A stretch of 64,000 nt of DNA, taken from contig NC_031496.1 in assembly GCF_000237925.1 (NCBI RefSeq), forward strand, positions 5,663,911 to 5,727,910. The letters run 5' to 3'. Both the position numbers and the translations under genes were made by a program. The DNA comes from Schistosoma mansoni. Taxonomy: Eukaryota > Platyhelminthes > Trematoda > Strigeidida > Schistosomatidae. Each line of letters starts with the position of its first letter. Position 1 is the stretch's first letter. The notes under the pieces are model-generated. The model ran no database searches, was not told the DNA's origin, and saw only the letters and a list, made by a program, of their open reading frames with translations. Below, in pieces: positions 62,085 to 64,000 of the stretch.

Positions 62085-62480
62085 GGGATTACCAGGGTAG
62101 TAGTAAGTTTATCACTGTCTCTTTTTGAATACATAGATCCGGTTTGAGTTTTTTATCGCGATCGCTTCAGCAAACCGGAGAGCAGTTGTACTTCTTTGTT
62201 TACTAATGATTTTAAAGGCATGAGAAATGTCAATGCTGTGCCCGGTGTCGAGTAAATGCCAAGCTATGTTATTTTTGATGACGACAAATTAGAGTGAGAA
62301 TCTGACTTAAGCTTGATAGATGTTGAAAAGCATTGAATATGAAAAAAGATTTCCTTGTGATTTAAAACTCTTCCGCAGTGCCCACATTAATGATTTAGTG
62401 AGTGATAAGGATGGGAATATTGACGTTTAACTTCAAGCAAGTTACTTTCAGACTGTTAAGTTAATACTTAATGGCACTCA
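62085..62480 (-). mobile_element. Penelope-like element, GIY-YIG C-terminal end
   Basis: Minus strand: CGHCGRVLNHKE, FSTSIKLKSDSHSNLSSS, IAWHLLDTGHSIDISHAF, KIISKQRSTTALRFAEAIAI and, after one frame change, KPDLCIQKETVINLLLPW with stop. This is the end of a Penelope endonuclease, better kept than the copy at 10.2 kb. The upstream reverse transcriptase is not in the window. Confidence 0.8.
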
Positions 62481-62489
62481 GTTTTAATT

Positions 62490-63780
62490 TCAATTTAAAC
62501 CAGCGATGTAAACCAATACAACCCTGTTCTAATATCCTTGAACTAATAATCCTGGTATCTTGACACATTAATTTGACATGCTTACGGTTACACGGAACCC
62601 CTTGTTTCCTCCCAGTTCCTAATCTCGATAAGAGGGAATTTATTCTCGAAATATAGACTTAAGGTCATATAATTGTATAAATCAATCAATGAACCACAAC
62701 CGACCATGAATAAGAAATCACAGTGAAATCAAAGTAAAAGACATGACAACAGATAATAAATCAAGTGATGTCCTACAATTAAGGGAATATAACAATCTCA
62801 TAAACCAAGGGTTTACTTAGTGCATGTTAAAAATCTAGATGTCGATCTTGTAATAAATAGCTTACAAAAGTTGTTACCCGAACCGGATCAAATCTTTCAT
62901 CAAACTGTACTGTTGAATAGTGTACCAAACCTCGTTAAGACAAAGGATGAACACTACGGATTAAACGGTTGTACACCATAGGACACTCATACAGTCCTGT
63001 CCTTTTTCTTCACTTTCGTAATCTTTTACCTTGAATAAACTATGTTCTATCGGTAAGATTCTGTTTGTTCTGGGAAGCCGTTAAAATAGCCTCAATACAT
63101 AGTTATCGCGATAGGCTGTGTTGTGTTTAGTTTGCATAACAAGGTGTGACTCCAACACACTTCAGGACGTCACACCATTCCTACCAAACTTAGATAGAAT
63201 CACCATCAACACTGGTGATCTATACTGTCTTCACAATGAACAATCTCCATAAAACCTTTCACATGAATGTCAACAGTTTATGTGTTACCTCGAGCTATCT
63301 GTAAACGATGAAATTTATTGTTGTGTCTCGAGTGAGGTTTGATGCTAGACGAAGAAAACAATTATAAATTCTTAATATAAGTTTTTCAAGATTGTATAGT
63401 GGACCAAATGGAATCAAATGAAAACAGAGTTTTGAAGAATACACTGGCGAAGATATTCGTGAAAAAATATTATCGTCTTTTGTGAACGTATAAGGAATTC
63501 CTCCATCTTGCAATAAAGAGAAGTGCACTATACTAGTGATATTTAGAAATAATATAAGAGATTTCTGGCTTAGCAAAATGATTTTACTGAAACGATGTCA
63601 TCTGAACAGAAAAATTTACTCGTATAGTTTACAATTGATTGATCACTGAGTGGTGACCAATGTCATGTATGTCAGGTCCTTCTTAGTGCAAATCGGATCT
63701 TATGGACAAAGTTGCAATGTAGTCACCAATCTAGGTGACTGGACATTGCATGCACTATGTTGAGATAAGATGGTGTTTGG
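62490..63780. other. No gene seen; one dispersed block
   Basis: About 63155-63225 (ACGTCACACCATTCC ... CTGGTGATCTAT) is a diverged partner of 8880-8960. The remainder is unassigned. Confidence 0.4.
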
Positions 63781-63789
63781 AGGTAGTCA

Positions 63790-63855
63790 ACAGGAAACTC
63801 TGGACCTAGGTTTCGTGCTACTTGGCACTCGTCAGTAAGGTGTACCTATGATCTT
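63790..63855 (-). ncRNA. Hammerhead ribozyme, conserved core intact
   Basis: Minus strand: CTGACGAG (63835-63828), perfect stem II GTGC/GCAC, GAAAC (63814-63810), palindromic stem III ACCTAGGT, cleavage triplet GTC (63805-63803), and stem I pairing the ACCTTA side with CAGAGT (two mismatches). All invariant positions are kept. It is part of a dispersed repeat also seen at 33425-33515. Confidence 0.75.
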
Positions 63856-63872
63856 GAGTGAACTGATACTCC

Positions 63873-63891
63873 CTTATATATATATATATAG
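63873..63891. repeat. (TA)n microsatellite
   Basis: Short run of TA units next to the hammerhead repeat. Confidence 0.85.
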
Positions 63892-64000
63892 CTTTCATCG
63901 CTATTATAGATTTTGCAAACAATCCAAAAGAGCAGATATTTATAATGTTTCTATAAAAAAAGGGCACCAACAATAAATGAATATTTTATTCAAAATTCAT

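Noticed and set aside
1-64000. CRISPR array, bacterial operon or prophage
   Set aside because: No spaced direct repeats or prokaryotic gene layout; the genes have spliceosomal introns.

Overview
The window looks like nuclear DNA of a blood fluke (genus Schistosoma). It is AT-rich and dense in repeats. It carries hammerhead-bearing Sm-alpha-like repeats, tRNA-derived SINEs, RTE- and CR1/Jockey-type LINEs and Penelope-like pieces. One gene has a run of introns only 34-39 nt long next to genes with kilobase introns, a mix typical of schistosomes. No species can be fixed from the sequence alone.

Four host protein genes are supported. (1) About 2.16-18.4 kb, minus strand: a WD40 plus SOCS-box protein of the WSB1/WSB2 type, in seven phase-consistent coding exons. 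It has one GC-AG intron, and its first coding exon is not found. (2) 35.84-36.10 kb, minus: the last exon of an SVIP-like small p97/VCP-interacting protein. (3) 38.98-44.42 kb, minus: SMYD5 in two coding exons around a 4.1-kb intron. (4) 52.50-53.65 kb, plus: an unrecognised multi-pass membrane protein cut by micro-introns.

Everything else I could read is repeats, working along the window: old LINE and SINE pieces (1-5 kb); the WSB introns, which hold SINEs, RTE leader and tail pieces, a Penelope-like GIY-YIG fragment and a solo LTR inside a SINE; a LINE 3' end just upstream of the WSB exons (18.56-19.08 kb); a broken Ty3/gypsy fragment (22.9-24.8 kb); a nearly whole RTE LINE with target duplication and an internal 1.1-kb insertion (25.55-29.89 kb); SINE, solo LTR, Sm-alpha and RTE tail (31-35 kb); an RTE copy with a nested solo LTR filling the SMYD5 intron (39.7-43.3 kb); a minus-strand LINE split by a plus-strand LINE (46.2-51.7 kb); SINE, Sm-alpha and a LINE 3' half (54.5-57.9 kb); and a Penelope-like end plus hammerhead repeats (59-64 kb).

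By family knowledge, WSB (Cullin-5 substrate receptor) and SVIP (p97 cofactor) both touch ubiquitin-dependent protein quality control, and SMYD5 is a lysine methyltransferase. I see no operon-like or shared regulation. Exon joins were made by hand from splice sites, reading phase and remembered family sequences. No search was run.
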